From Pyxicephalus adspersus (Eukaryota; Chordata; Amphibia; Anura; Pyxicephalidae): DNA of 64,000 nt. The notes under the pieces are model-generated. The model had not been told where the DNA came from. It worked only from the letters and a program-made list of their open reading frames with translations, and ran no database searches. The position numbers were made by a program, and so were the translations under genes. Shown one piece after another: positions 11,533 through 23,014 of this stretch (its first letter is position 1; every line of letters begins with the position of its first letter). The stretch lies in contig NC_092864.1 in NCBI RefSeq assembly GCF_032062135.1, positions 23,210,512-23,274,511 of the forward strand. The letters run 5' to 3'.

Positions 11533-14384
11533 TTTGCAAACCCTTAGCATTAGGCTTGGAACACAAGAATTTTATGCAGATCTCAGATTTCAGGAAGTCT
11601 AGTTCATTATCCAGTTGTGTTTTCAGCTTTAACCATAGGTTTTCTAGTGTTTTCTACTTGTTCATGTTTCATTTAGTTCGGTAGACCCTCTGCCTAAAGC
11701 AACAACATATCAGTACAGATACTTTAACTGTATAGGTCCTCGGGCAGATGGTCAAACAGCAGTAGAAATAAGCAATCAGTAGGTGGATGGTTGGTTTTAG
11801 GTGCAGACAGAATTCAGGTTCCAGACAGGTAGACAGACTGCCAATAGCAGAGATCAGGGCCACCTTTAAGGGAGGACAAGGGGACAAATGGAACTTCTGT
11901 ACTTGGCCCCGATCAAAAGATCTCGACTTTTACAATGTTGAAACTTTTAGATATGTGGATATGAGGGGTGCCAAGAAATTTAATTTACATGCAAAGCACC
12001 CTAGGTAACACCCATCACTGAACATCCAGCATCCAGATATATAAAATAATGAAAGTGACAAGCCATTCAAGGTTAAGCTTTGGAAGAAAGGGCTAGATTA
12101 TGCTGGATATTCTCCAGCCAGGAAGGAGTACTATGTAGCAAGAGAGAGGCAAGGGTGCAGACCCCATACTATGATGATTGCAGCCCACATGCCCTTCAAC
12201 ATAGGGATGACAAAAAATCATACAGCCCCCAAAAAAGGTCTCCTATTAAATCTATTGTAATATTTAGCTGTTATTGGCAAAGTTTCAGGTGTCCATGATA
12301 TTCTAGGCAGAGGTTCCTGATAATATAATCGCCCAAATGCCAACCATTTTTTGGGAGCAAGGGTACATCATGGCAACTCTTCCAAAGATCATTTTCCATA
12401 TGTGGACATCTGCTGAAGTTAAACACCAGAATGAAAATGAAAGCCAGTCAACATATTAGCTGTGTTTCAGCTTACCAATCATATTCAATCAGAGTACAAC
12501 TTTAAATATAATTGTGAATTGTGGTAGCCTTAAACAACAATATTATATTACATTGGAATATACAATTATTGTAACCCCCTGTATTAGTGACCACTCACTG
12601 AAACCTGCAATGAAGAGATGGAGAACAAAAGGGAAATCTATTTGGTTGCTATAAAGTTCTTCAGATTCCTCATATGCCACAGGCTAATTGCATTGAATTG
12701 AAAGACATGTTTATTACAATGCAGAGATAAATAAATTCACTCATCCAAACATCATTTTCTCTTCCAAAAAGTCCTCTGAGCTTTGCCTGGGTGATTCTTT
12801 ACCCATCAGCAGTTTTGAAAAGCCAATTGAGGCAAGTCCTCATCATACCATCAAAAGATCAAATGCATTAAGCCATTTCTCAGGTTTGATTGATGTGTAT
12901 ATATATTAAATGCTTTACGACTCATTTGCCGATTTCCTGCTGATATCAGAGCAAACTTTGCTAAAGAAAACTCCAGGGAAAATAAGCTAAAAGTAAGGAA
13001 GGTGACATCTCCAGCAGTACAAGTTTCAGAAAATAAAAAAAAAAATCATTGGGTAATCGGCCCCGGGAAATGTACAAGTATCTCTAATAAGTCAGTCCCT
13101 CGGGTGTCACGTGATGTTTTGCTTGACGCAACTACAGTACTTTGCTTTCTTATTTCCAAGATTTTTAATATATGCTATGAAACCTTTTAGTAGGTGAGCA
13201 GCCTGCAGGAGACTAAAGTCGAATAGTAATTATGTGACTATAGGAAATGACGTCTCATTCCAAAAAAGAAAAACATATTCATTTTACTTCTGATGGATAA
13301 GTGAGCCATTGAAATGATTTTAATGCAAGGCACAAATGTAGCTACCAGCTAGAGGCCTAGCTATTAGTTATTCTTTGATATGCAAAGTGCCTTTATCAAC
13401 AGAGATTTGACCCAGAAAGCTATTAGAGATACTATAGTGGCAGAAATTTTATGAAGTTATCATTGGCTCCTTGGAGGATTGATGGCAGGAAAGGTGTTCA
13501 TCCATAGAAAGAGACTGTCACACTATCTAACCAATTGTACAGTGATCACTCTATCAGTCTGATTCATGGAATAAAAATGTTGTTCCATGTCCAATATCAT
13601 GTCTGATTCCAAAAATGTTTTACATGGATTAATATGAAGCAAAGTATGGGTGTTACTAATTCACAAATACTTTTTTAAGTAAACTGGGTGATGCACACAT
13701 TTTTACGTTATAATAACAGAAATGGGTTTTATGCAATTACAGGGTATATTTGTTTCTGACTGTTACTTGGTCAAATCTTGTTTGATCAAAATCTTGCCAG
13801 GTCAAAGGTCCATCGAATCTGGAATGTACAGTAATACTTATCTCCCCTTCCTATGTAATGACCGTCAAATTTTGCTTTTATGTTTTTTCCTTTTTTAAGG
13901 GCTTCTAAACAAATTACTATTAAAATGGTATTGGAAGCTAGGCACTGCCATATAGGTCAGATACCGCTGGAAAAATACTATACTATAGAAACATGCTTGG
14001 GTTATGTCTTAAAGTGGTATGTGATAGTATTTCTTTTTAAATCAGCACTGCAGGGGGCACCATTTTCTTGGGCAAAGTCTTTTTTTTTTTACCAGACTTC
14101 TATGACAACAATTTCACTATTATAACCTGTAGTGTTTAATACATTCTAAAACATTGCTTATTTAGAAAAGTCTAAATTGTTTATGATGCATATACATGCC
14201 AAAATTTAAAGTTAGGGGTCAAAATCTTTCATGTCTTGAGATATTTGAGTTGACCTATAAAAGGATTTCAGGATGTTTGCTTAGAAATATAAATTGTCAC
14301 TTTGTAAGGGAAACTTCACCTAGCTTAGTGAATGAGATGACTTTCGCTATAAATACAAGGTAACAATTTCACATGAATATTGTT

Positions 14385-14510
14385 ACCTTGTATTTATATA
14401 GCACTAACATATTACATAGAGCTTTGAAAAGTCCATAGTCATGTCTCTAACTTTTCTATAAGGGGGCTCACAATCTAATGGCCATACTATTGTTTTGCCT
14501 CCTTAGATTA
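14385..14510 (+). repeat. Dispersed repeat, copy 2, shortened
   Basis: TTTATATAGCACTAACATAT, AAGTCCATAGTCATG and GGGGGCTCACAATCTAATGG match the 55732 copy. The 3' half is missing. Confidence 0.7.
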
Positions 14511-14863
14511 GAGTACTAAGTAAGGTATTTTTTTTAATATTCTAATCAACAGTTCTGCAGTGGTAGGACTAACACATCAGTGTGCACTTTGTAGGGGATG
14601 TGCTACACTTTGTATGAATTTACATGTTGCTCCCTAAATTTGGAATGGTTTCCTTGTTTGAATGTCATCTATTATACAACCAACACTAAAAAGAGCTTGC
14701 AAAATAATACAAAGTTGCACAGGGTTGTATGCAGGCTTAAATTGTAATTTTCATGGTAAAGATACCAACTCACAACAATGGGAAAAGTGGTGGCTGGGAT
14801 AAAGGTCACCTTTGGATCTAATGTGGGTTACCACCCTCTTACAATATATATTGAAAAAACTGT

Positions 14864-15456
14864 CACCTACAAAGTGGGGTTTTATTTAAATATATATGTA
14901 TACCACAATAATAAACAGTTCAAATATACACAGTTTGTTTAGAATAGATTAAAATTATCCTCACCCCTGGCTGTGGGGTGGATATGGATTTACTGATAGA
15001 GAGGAGTATCTATGCCATTGGGACTGGATGTACAGTAACTATGATCTTTTATGGAAGCTTTTGTAAGTGTATGTCCTTTTGGAATTCATCTAATTTACTG
15101 ATATGATCTAAACAATGTAATTAAGTCAATAATCAAATATTTATTATATAAATGTTTTTGTTTAGTAGGTGATTACAATAAATTGAAGAACTTTTTGCAA
15201 GTTTGTCAAAATTAGCACAGGTTTCTGGTCTGATGAAGCAGAGGGAGCTCTGTGAAACGCCTTACCATTTTTAGAAACTATTATTGCAATTTGCATGACT
15301 GATTTTGTTGATATGTCACATTGTATGATGTTTCTTAATGTTATCAGCAATATCGTCATTTTTGTAATTTTAAACTTTTCTAAATAAACTGTGCAAAATG
15401 TAACTGTTTATTATTGTGGTATACATATATATTTATTAAACCCCACTATGTAGGTG
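14864..15456. repeat. Fold-back element with about 80-bp arms
   Basis: The left arm (14864-14944) and right arm (15378-15456) are inverted copies. CACCTAC with TGGGGTTTTATTTAAATATA on the left pairs with TATATTTATTAAACCCCACT and TAGGTG on the right, and TATACCACAATAATAAACAG pairs with CTGTTTATTATTGTGGTATA. The spacer includes TCTGATGAAGCAGAGGGAGC and TGTGAAACGCC. Outside both arms a similar sequence, AAGATACCAACTCACAAC or AAGATGCCAACTCCACAAC, appears in the same orientation. Confidence 0.85.
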
Positions 15457-16852
15457 CCATTTTTTATAAAGATGCCAACTCCACAACTTTATACATTTTT
15501 CTTAGTTTCTTTAAGTGGAAAAACAGCTAGGAAGTCTTAGCCATGGTGTGAAACCTTTTGCCATTCATGCTTTTGATTTTCCAAAAATGTCTACCCTTAT
15601 TTATAGCCATTAAAGGGTTAATTTGATAGCTAAATTACAGCATCATGGTATTAAATAATCCCTTTGAAACAAAGAATTCAAGCAGAATTTCCCTTGGGCT
15701 GTTGCATGCTATTACTGATAAGCTAAGACATATGGTTGATGAGATTGTATAAACACAGAATAATCAGTAAACAGTATGATGTTAGATTGCACCTAATGCC
15801 AGAAAATGTTTATTTTGCATGGAAAATTAAATTCTGGCAATCATTATGCTGTACCTTGTATATTTAATATCATTTGTATATTCCATAATATTGATTTCAA
15901 GCTGACAACAAATCAATTCTACGCTTGATGTGTCCTGGAAATAGTGAGTGTCAGCTTTTTAAACATCTAACACTTTATTTCTTGAGTTACAGAAATACTT
16001 TATCCTGGGGGACTATATATTCACAGCTTCAGATCATTCCACTGGTGGATTGGGAGGAGGTAAATGAAACACAAACTTAGCATTTCCTTCATAACAAAAA
16101 ATATGTTTTACGTTTTTGTATCCTTCCTAAAACCTACAGTAACTGATTACAATAGATGTATTGTACTTTACTAGACTTGATCCCATAAAAATAACACAAT
16201 GAACAACAAAGAAAAATGGCCCTTCTTTCCTTTCCATATTTTCTTCTAACAGATGACTAATATTCATGGATATCTTTAACCCATTCCTTAGGGTGTTGTC
16301 TCTAACATCTGTAAGAGTCTAATTCAGATGTGGCAGCCCGAAAGGAATCATCGCTGGCTGTGAGAGGATGAATGGGTCAGTTTGTGAACATTCTGGTGGT
16401 CTTCCTGAATTGCCATGATAGCAAAAGTTGCATTTGCTTGATGTGGTAATGGTGCATTTTATACATGTTTTATGTAATAAAAGTACCTCTTTAAAGTACT
16501 GTATATCAACCAGGCTTCTATATAATCCTATGATTCCTTCACTTTGCTAGAGGTTCCATAAACAGTTTCTGACTGTTTTCTGACCAGTCAGTTGATGCCA
16601 CCTACATAGTCCGGGGTGGCCACTACTATTTGGCAGAGCCAGTTGCTTTACAAACAGCTATCTTTTCACCTGTCTGCCCGAAGATGGTATTCTGACTAAT
16701 ACTGTCAGAGGGGGCATTCTTCCCATGTTCCAACAATATAAGGATTTTTTTTCTCATAGGCTTTCAATGACTTGGTTTTAGTTAACTGGTTCCCCAAGAC
16801 AGCAAAAACATTTTTTACATTCTGCATTCTCTGTCCCACTCCAAAATACTTT

Positions 16853-17052
16853 GGGGACGATTTACTAAAGCTCTCCATGGCTGGATAGGATACGCTTTCA
16901 TCAGTGAAGCTGGGTGATACAGCAAACCTGGAATTGACCTGGTACAGGATTGCTAACAAATAGTAAATTACTTTTAAGAAGCCTATTCCAGGTTTGTTGG
17001 ATCACCCAGTTTCACTGATGAAAGTGTATCTTCTCCAGCCTTAAATCAGGCC
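16853..17052. mobile_element. Palindromic MITE, copy 2
   Basis: Runs from GGGGACGATTTACTAAAGCT to CTCCAGCCTTAAATCAGGCC. Contains TTTCATCAGTGAAGCTGGGT and its complement ACCCAGTTTCACTGATGAAA, and the core ACCTGGTACAGGATTGCTAA. Confidence 0.85.
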
Positions 17053-17344
17053 CATGGCATGAAGCTGATGGGTAAAAAAGGAAATCTAAATGTGTCCTAG
17101 GCTCCAGTGTTCCTAATCCTTCGTCCTTTATAAACCAATTTGGTTGGAAACCTACCAGTCTGGAAGTTCTAATTGCAGCACGCCCTGGAATCTTCCATTG
17201 TCATTGTTTACTTTTTACTTTTCTGTGTTTGGCAGAACTCCCTGTTTTCTTTATACATAAATCATGCTGATTCTTAGCTACTATTACTTCCTGCCATTAA
17301 CACCCAAAGCAAATGGTGCTCTGCTCATTCACAGACACTAGAAT

Positions 17345-17535
17345 CACCTGTCACTGGGGTACTTGTTACTGGGGGATTTGCCTGTCACTGAAGTATTTGG
17401 CTATGATTGGAATCTATCATATCATGTCATTATTATCTGCTTTTAACCTAATATTTGCCTGTTACTGGTATTATATGAATGTGGCTGATATCTGTCTGTC
17501 TTTGGTAATATCTGCCTGTTATTGGTATTCTCTCA
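17345..17535 (+). repeat. Degenerate minisatellite
   Basis: Variants of TTGCCTGTTACTGGTAT recur at least six times: near 17348, 17365, 17379, 17454, 17493 and 17513. They make a small open frame with no protein meaning. Confidence 0.65.
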
Positions 17536-17549
17536 ACCAATATTATTGA

Positions 17550-20500
17550 TAATTTACTTTAACTAAAAAGTTATTTGCATCTGTCAATGATTTCTGAATG
17601 ATATCATAGGTGTCATACACTGATGTCAAACTAATGCTATCCAAATGGCCCAAAGCACATATGCAATTCTCTAAGTTTGATTTATTGGCAGGTTTCTAAA
17701 TCAGGAACCATTTCTCCCATGGGCGATCACAAAGGGTTTTTCAAAGGGGATACAAAATATTGATAAAGAAAAGTGATAAAAGTTCTACTAAGAATATCTC
17801 TTTTGCAGTAATTGTGAATCTAAAACGACTGCAAACATACTTTAACATATTTCGAACACACTTCCTTATTCTTTCTATGGTGTGAAGCCAGCCTACAATG
17901 TGATGGTAGAATTCTGGATCCTTGTTCTTGGAGTTGCCACCAATTTTAATTTCATCTGGAGCATTCTGAAACCCCCCAAATCATCAGGGCTCTGACAAAA
18001 AACTGATAGACAAAAATCACCTTCTGTGGCCACTAGCTGTGGAGTCATAGTCAACAAAGGCAGATTAGGAGAAAAGAGAGCAATACAATTCTGACTGTGA
18101 TCCTCACTCCTCACAACCCCATCCATAGCCTTGGTTTTTGCCTTTGCAGTCACCTAGGTAGTAAATCCTTCTTAAGAAAGAAGTAGAGGTAATTTTTTAA
18201 TATAACATGAAACTCACTGTAGATTACTTATAATATAATTATGTTTTTCTGGTGACAACGTTTTCTATTTTAAATGAGTAAATATTAACTTCACTGCAAA
18301 TGTCATACTTCGTACAAGTGTATTGTTTGTTTTTCATATTCATCTCTACGCTCATATTCATTACTCATATGTGTCTCCTTCTAATTTGTTTTTTCTTAAA
18401 GCTAAAGCAGACAAAAAAGGACTGTACAAAGGAGAGAAATTTAGCAATAAGAATATTAAAGACATAGACAGTGATGTATATGGAGAGTAAAAGCTATTTT
18501 TCGTTTGTGTATGTTGTGTCCAGAATACCATCACCAAGCCTTTAAAGCAGATGTGCCCAGGATTTTGCACATTTTGGCACACTTGCCTGACAAAGTGCAC
18601 CTTTCGGGTGCTGGAACAGCTGCAATGACCCTTATTTCTCTGTAAATACTGCTGTCATCTTCTTCCGGTCTTTTTCAGGGTCTATCTACACTGGCCAGGA
18701 GAGGATGGCATAGTTCCCGTACGCATGCCGCCTTATCTTGCCATGAAATCATGGTGAGCTAATATACTGAGCTGTGTAGGACCTTACCTTGGACTTTACT
18801 TCTGCTTTAACTTTTCTATCCACTAAAACCTAGCCCTATTCCAATGCTTCATGTCAATTGTAGACATGGAAAAGTTATCCAAGTAGTTACGAGTTAGCAC
18901 TTAGCAAAGTAGAGTACTCAGCAGGTTTCCAAACCAGGAAGAAACCTAGCCATCTAGCCAAAGTCAGAGTCTGCTCTCGAGTCAGCTAATGTTCCCTGAA
19001 GGGGGACATGAAGCAGGAGGGAATGTTGACATATATCATTCCTCTAGACTTTATGGTAAGGGTATATACATTATGGTAAGAAAACAAAACAAAAGAGCAC
19101 AACAGTGAGTAATAGGTGGAAAAATACATTTACAATCCTGTAGCCTTAAAGTTAGTTGAAAAAATTCATCAGGTTTAAAAAATTTTCACACCTCAGCCAA
19201 ACGTTGAACTAGTCATTTGGTGCTCAGAAAGTCTTTAAGTGTCATCAACTACCAAAAAGTCTTACCCATACAGTAGGGCCCAAAAGAATATATTGTAAGC
19301 AACCTTGTTTTTTTTCTCCAGACACACAAATGCATTGTGTATATAGAGCTATTTAGACTTGGGGTCACACTATGGTAGCTCGCATAAGAACCAAGCTTCT
19401 AGGGATGCTGTTAACAAAAGGACAAATACTAATGAAACCGATCCCAGTGATTAGACTAGATCAGGTTTTCTTTATTCCAGGAGAATGGGATCCATTAGTA
19501 TCTTTATCATTATTTGTCATATAATATAAAGCAAGCTTGGTTTATTAAGGTATGTGGAAATGTCTTCCCATAAACACTGAACAAGAACAAGTATTCACTT
19601 GGTTTTAGCAAAAAGATGAGAAGTATCAGTAGCAGGCAATATTCCAGATTTTAGTTGTAAAGTTTGTGTTCCCCTAGAAGAGATTCCTCAGCCCCCCCTA
19701 TCCCCGTGCACCACTGTCACCATAATATAAGATGTGTGATGGGTCCCAGGGCTAAAATGACTGATTCAAGCATGAACCTATCTTTCTAAAGCATGCAATA
19801 AATTCTATTTGATAATAATGCACACATCAATAGTACAATGGTCATTCTATATAAAAACTAAATGTGTGGAGGTTTTATATTCATACATGTCAAAGGATGT
19901 ACCATAAACAAAATCACTAATAATAAAATAATATTAGCTGATATCTACTGCATTCCTGAGCTGACTTTTTTGGGCTCAATAAAGCTCATTGCTGGGCAAA
20001 TATTATCTCCACCTAAATACCTTCTCCCCTTTCCCTCACTAACCCTTCCCGCACAGTGTTTCCTTTTCCATGTCAAGCAAAATAGGTTAATCCAAACCAG
20101 CAACTCAGGTCTCTTAACAATTTCTGAGTTCAGAGGAATGCTACTCCATGCTACTCACAAAAATATACTAAAAAGAGTAATATCAATTAAATTTACACAC
20201 AAAGAACACATGGGGCCACTTATATCATTGTAGTGTATTATCATTAAAGTAGGCTATTTAACTGAATGGGCTTCCTAATGAAAGAAAAAGGCACATGCAC
20301 TACTGTTGTCAATGTATTACATAACAACATGACAGTGCTTTATTGTGCTTTGTGGTGTCCTGTAACACAGATATGTGTGGAAATGTGTGTGAGTGACATT
20401 CAGAATTTGTATAACGTACAATAATTTAAACATATAGCCCTAACTATCCCATTGAATTCATACCTTATTATTATAGAAATTTATCCTAGTTGGCTCAGTT

Positions 20501-21900
20501 GGGCATCTGGGTTGGAGGAAAACCACCCAACTCCTCTTAACTCTAAATGTTTGTATTTGTGGCTGTTATGCAAAATTATTTCATTTAAATATACATTGCG
20601 GTCAAAATAAAAACTGCAAAACTGTCTTTTAAATAGAACCAGCTCTCTGATGCCTCGGTATTTCCCTAAAATATAAAAATAGTGTACTAGGTCATTCAAC
20701 TTCACAAAAGTTGGTGCCATGAATCTCTGAACTTTGGATATACCGCCTGCTAAACCATGTGAATTTGCCAGGTATTCCCAATCCTTGCAATTGTACAATA
20801 TATGCAGTCTTTCAGATTGAAAAATATAGGAATTATGCACAACACTAATAAAACTAATTCAGGGAGATTACAATTTTCTCAGATTGAAGAAAACTGATTG
20901 GACTTCAGCTGGTTTGCATATTTTCTTCATATTTTAATACTCTTGCCTAGAGTCACTTTTTATTTTTTATTGACTTCTGGAAACCATTCAAGCCGTATTC
21001 ATTTTCATGGTAGCTGGCCTCCTTTAAATTGATGCTGAATTATTAGCCGCTTGGGTAAATTTCCCTTAACGATACATTCTATTTAACCAAAGCCTTTGGG
21101 GCTTAGCTGTCCCTAATATACATCATCAGCCAGTCCTCAAGCACCAGCCATGAGTCAAAAATCCTTCTCAAGGTCATGTTCCGGGTGCAATGCTCTGTGC
21201 CAGAAAGACTTTCATTTTACTTTTAGCCCATTGCATTCTATAATATTGCTTTAATTTTTCTAAATTAAATTACAATGCCTCCCTGTAAAGTACTATGAAA
21301 AGAATTAAAGTAGATTTACTCTGAACGGTGATCAGATTGAGCATGCAAGTTATTATGTTAACGGCTGCAAAGCCTCCCTCTAATTAGTTATTGTTACAGA
21401 ACAGAGTTTATGGTTATAAAGGGGGTACCCCCTGTGGCCATTTTTGTGTTAACCGGTACCATATGGTAAAGCCGATCAGGATCAGGAGCTCAAGAAAAGA
21501 TATATGATAAGGAAACACTGCAGGGAATAAAACAAATCAAACTGATTATTAAAATTTTTCAGTCCAGGATTGTAGCATAGGATAGATTTTCATTTTGGGT
21601 CTTATGGACGTTAACTTGAATATAAGGCTTGCTTTAAACAATTATGAAAGCACTTGGGAGATGTAGTAGGGGTAATAAACACACATATATACACTTGCCT
21701 GTCTGCTGTAATAAAGAAACTTCACTATGCTCATATTTTGATCACATTATCACAGTAGAACATATGCAATAAAGTATTGCACTTTATGCCATTGATCAAT
21801 AAAAGTGATACCCTAATTCCCTAAACCACAAAAATATATTTTTGTTAATTATCTTTTTCTAATCCATTTATTTTATTTTTATTTTTTTTTTATTATTATT
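17550..21900. other. Gene-free stretch; two longer frames without a product
   Basis: Frames of 123 codons (19862-20233, plus) and 119 codons (20481-20840, minus) show no domain, repeat or family I know and are probably chance. From 20930 to 21400 the sequence is complex, without recognised repeats, and looks like a conserved non-coding candidate. Confidence 0.45.
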
Positions 21901-21988
21901 TTTAATTTTATTTTTTTACCATCACCGGCACAAAGAACTGGCAAATCCCTGTTATACGATATTGCAGGGACAGGTGCTCTTGGTGAAG

Positions 21989-22016
21989 ATATCAGGGGTT
22001 TTTAGACCCCTGATAT
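21989..22016. repeat. Perfect hairpin, 11-bp arms
   Basis: ATATCAGGGGT, a 6-base loop TTTTAG, then ACCCCTGATAT. It lies in a repeat-like stretch (about 21920-22060) with CCGGCACAAAGAACTGGCAA. No terminator role is implied in a nuclear genome. Confidence 0.8.
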
Positions 22017-22614
22017 TTCCCCTTAACAGATCCCAGTACAAGATATCTCTTTTTGGTTTGAATTCCCGTGGTTTGAATTACATATACTGTTTTATGTTAA
22101 CAATAAGACATGTTATAAAGAACTAAGCTTTTGGGAACTTTTGTTTCTCTTCTTCGGATGTTATACAATAATATATAATTGCCTGCAAGACTGCTTCCTC
22201 AATTACTTAAAGCATATCTAGAAGATAGAAATGTAATATATTGAAGTTTAGCAGACCTGTGATGGCTATACCTCGTGTTACCACTAATACCACGCTTCCT
22301 GTCCTGTGGTGGCACAATAGTCTGAATCTATAGAGAAGGATCATTGTCACCCCAGGCTGCTCTCCTGATATTAATTATAAAACATTCCCTGTCCTCATCT
22401 GCATTACATACATTGTAAGTTCATAGAAGGTAGCAGATAATATTATTTAGGGTTTCAGTACAATCCACAAAATGTTACAAGCACACTGGTTTCCAAGTCA
22501 AAATCTGGTGGAAGTTAGTTATCTTATTTTATTTATATTGTCGTCACAAAAAATAAGGTTTGGGTTCAGGATAACTGCCATGGTTTAGGATTACTCAGGC
22601 TTAGTCAGGGTTAG

Positions 22615-23014
22615 TCAGGCTCAGGGAAACTTGGTAACTTAAATGCCAGCCAAAAACCCGCGGCTCCGGAGCCACAGGTTGCCAGCCGGATCTGCTGGGG
22701 TGCGTTAGGAACTACCGGAGCCTGAGCTGCTGGAGTTCCTGAGCCGCTGGAGCTCTGGTGCCGCCTCCTTGCTATTGCTCCCCTATTTACCGCGCCAGTG
22801 TTGATACTTCCGTTGCCACGGTAAATAGGGAAAGCTCCCTGAAGGGAAATCCATCTCCTCCGCAATGCATATGAAGGAGAGGGATTTTAGTTCAGGGGCC
22901 GTCCCTGGTGGTGCCCGGAGCCATTAGGGCGGGACTTAGGGAGGCCGGCCTTGTGTGCTCCCGCCCACCCCTGAAATGGCCTAGTGGCCATAAAAGTTTG
23001 CCGACCCTTGATGT
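22615..23014 (-). mobile_element. GC-rich hAT-like fragment
   Basis: On the minus strand it begins AAGGGTCGGCAAACTTTTAT, then GGCCACTAGGCCATTTCAGG and GGTGGGCGGGAGCACACA, and later carries CTCCGGAGCCGCGGG. This looks like the start of a frog hAT element of the type that begins CAGGGGTCGGCAAAC. The far end is not clean: it passes into short repeats of a TTAGTCAGGG/C unit (22580-22625). Much more GC-rich than its surroundings. Open frames here are repeat-derived. Confidence 0.6.

Larger units (their letters stand above)
9671..14384. other. Gene-free stretch, no gene recognised
   Basis: Several small plus-strand frames (10069-10305, 11102-11317, 11787-12008, 12080-12298, 13002-13190, 13880-14125) have no recognisable product and no exon-like structure I can support. 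Confidence 0.5.

Noticed and set aside
19862..20233. 123-codon plus-strand frame as a gene
   Set aside because: No known domain, no splice structure, and AT-rich composition where frames of this length can occur by chance in 64 kb.
20481..20840. 119-codon minus-strand frame as a gene
   Set aside because: No recognisable family and no supporting exon signals. It could be part of an unrecognised repeat.
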